DNA of 6,974 nucleotides from positions 1 through 6,974 of the forward strand of contig JAITJU010000123.1 in NCBI GenBank assembly GCA_031278735.1. Reading direction: 5' to 3'. Below the pieces are notes generated by a model that was not told the DNA's origin, searched no databases, and worked only from the letters and a program-made list of their open reading frames with translations. Of this stretch, positions 6,867 to 6,974 are shown in pieces. The translations under genes and the position numbers were made by a program. The DNA is from Zoogloeaceae bacterium. GTDB lineage: Bacteria > Pseudomonadota > Gammaproteobacteria > Burkholderiales > Rhodocyclaceae. Each line of letters opens with the position of its first letter. The first letter of the stretch is position 1.

Positions 6867-6974
6867 GGACTTATCCGTAAATAATATTGACTGGTAAGCT
6901 GATCTTGCGCAATGCGATGATGGCGGCGGCGAGGTGGTTGAGCGCGATAAACGTATGTTCGAGCTTTTCGTAGC
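6867..6974 (-). mobile_element. End of an IS5-family-like insertion sequence (continues past the window)
   Basis: The element appears to begin at GGACTTATCCG (6867), directly outside which lies TAA (6864-6866). A TNA target is used by some IS5-family subgroups. The inside end carries the transposase C-terminus, with its stop codon within seven bases of the boundary, as is common in this family. Only one end is visible, so the inverted repeat and target duplication cannot be confirmed. Confidence 0.6.
6871..6974 (-). CDS. IS5-family-like transposase, C-terminal fragment (5' part outside window)
   Basis: The visible 34 codons read YEKLEHTFIALNHLAAAI, then IALRKISLPVNIIYG, and a TAA at 6871-6873. 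The split codon before them ends in GC, compatible with Arg, giving the RYEKL motif. R-Y-[ED]-K-L followed by a hydrophobic HLA segment is the usual end of IS5-group DDE transposases, lying just after the catalytic glutamate helix. The catalytic DDE residues lie beyond the window edge, so activity cannot be judged. Confidence 0.7.
   Translation of the reverse strand, partial: YEKLEHTFIALNHLAAAIIALRKISLPVNIIYG

Noticed and set aside
6440..6880. Plus-strand open frame of 146 codons in the right flank
   Set aside because: The opposite strand carries recognisable helicase motifs V and VI; the plus frame has no similarity I recognise.
1..6974. CRISPR arrays, tRNA or rRNA genes
   Set aside because: No regularly spaced direct repeats and no recognisable tRNA or rRNA segments were seen on either strand.

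Overview
The window is GC-rich, Gram-negative-type DNA. Gene content and codon choice suggest a proteobacterium, most likely a betaproteobacterium, but no rRNA or other marker gene is present to fix the lineage. It has three parts: a leftward gene cluster (about 1-4426), a rightward NAD-salvage operon (about 4611-6358), and a decayed right flank ending in an insertion sequence (about 6359-6974).

The leftward cluster reads, in transcription order: a PlsC-type acyltransferase with an added C-terminal membrane hairpin; a polytopic PAP2-superfamily protein of the Aur1/inositol-phosphorylceramide-synthase-like type; and a large PEP-synthase-superfamily dikinase that runs off the left edge. The stop of gene 1 and the start of gene 2 share ATGA, and genes 2 and 3 overlap by 11 bases, so the three are almost certainly one translationally coupled operon. 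The dikinase has an ATP-grasp domain at its N-terminus and its phosphohistidine at residue 802. This is the layout of rifampicin phosphotransferase-like enzymes, not of housekeeping PEP synthase. An acyltransferase, a head-group phosphotransferase/phosphatase and a small-molecule dikinase in one operon suggest an undescribed phospholipid or glycolipid modification pathway. This is the most interesting feature of the window, and its substrate is unknown.

The rightward operon is pnuC (nicotinamide riboside uptake) followed by nadR (bifunctional ribosylnicotinamide kinase / NMN adenylyltransferase without the repressor domain), again joined by an ATGA overlap. Together they import nicotinamide riboside, trap it as NMN and convert it to NAD+. 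A perfect 17-base palindrome lies in the gap between the two divergent operons and is a candidate operator.

Right of nadR there is no intact gene. On the minus strand there is the C-terminal remnant of a superfamily-1 (UvrD-like) helicase with an in-frame stop, a short stretch about 80% identical to part of the acyltransferase gene, and the end of an IS5-family-like element carrying the C-terminus of its transposase. This looks like an eroding integration or rearrangement site.
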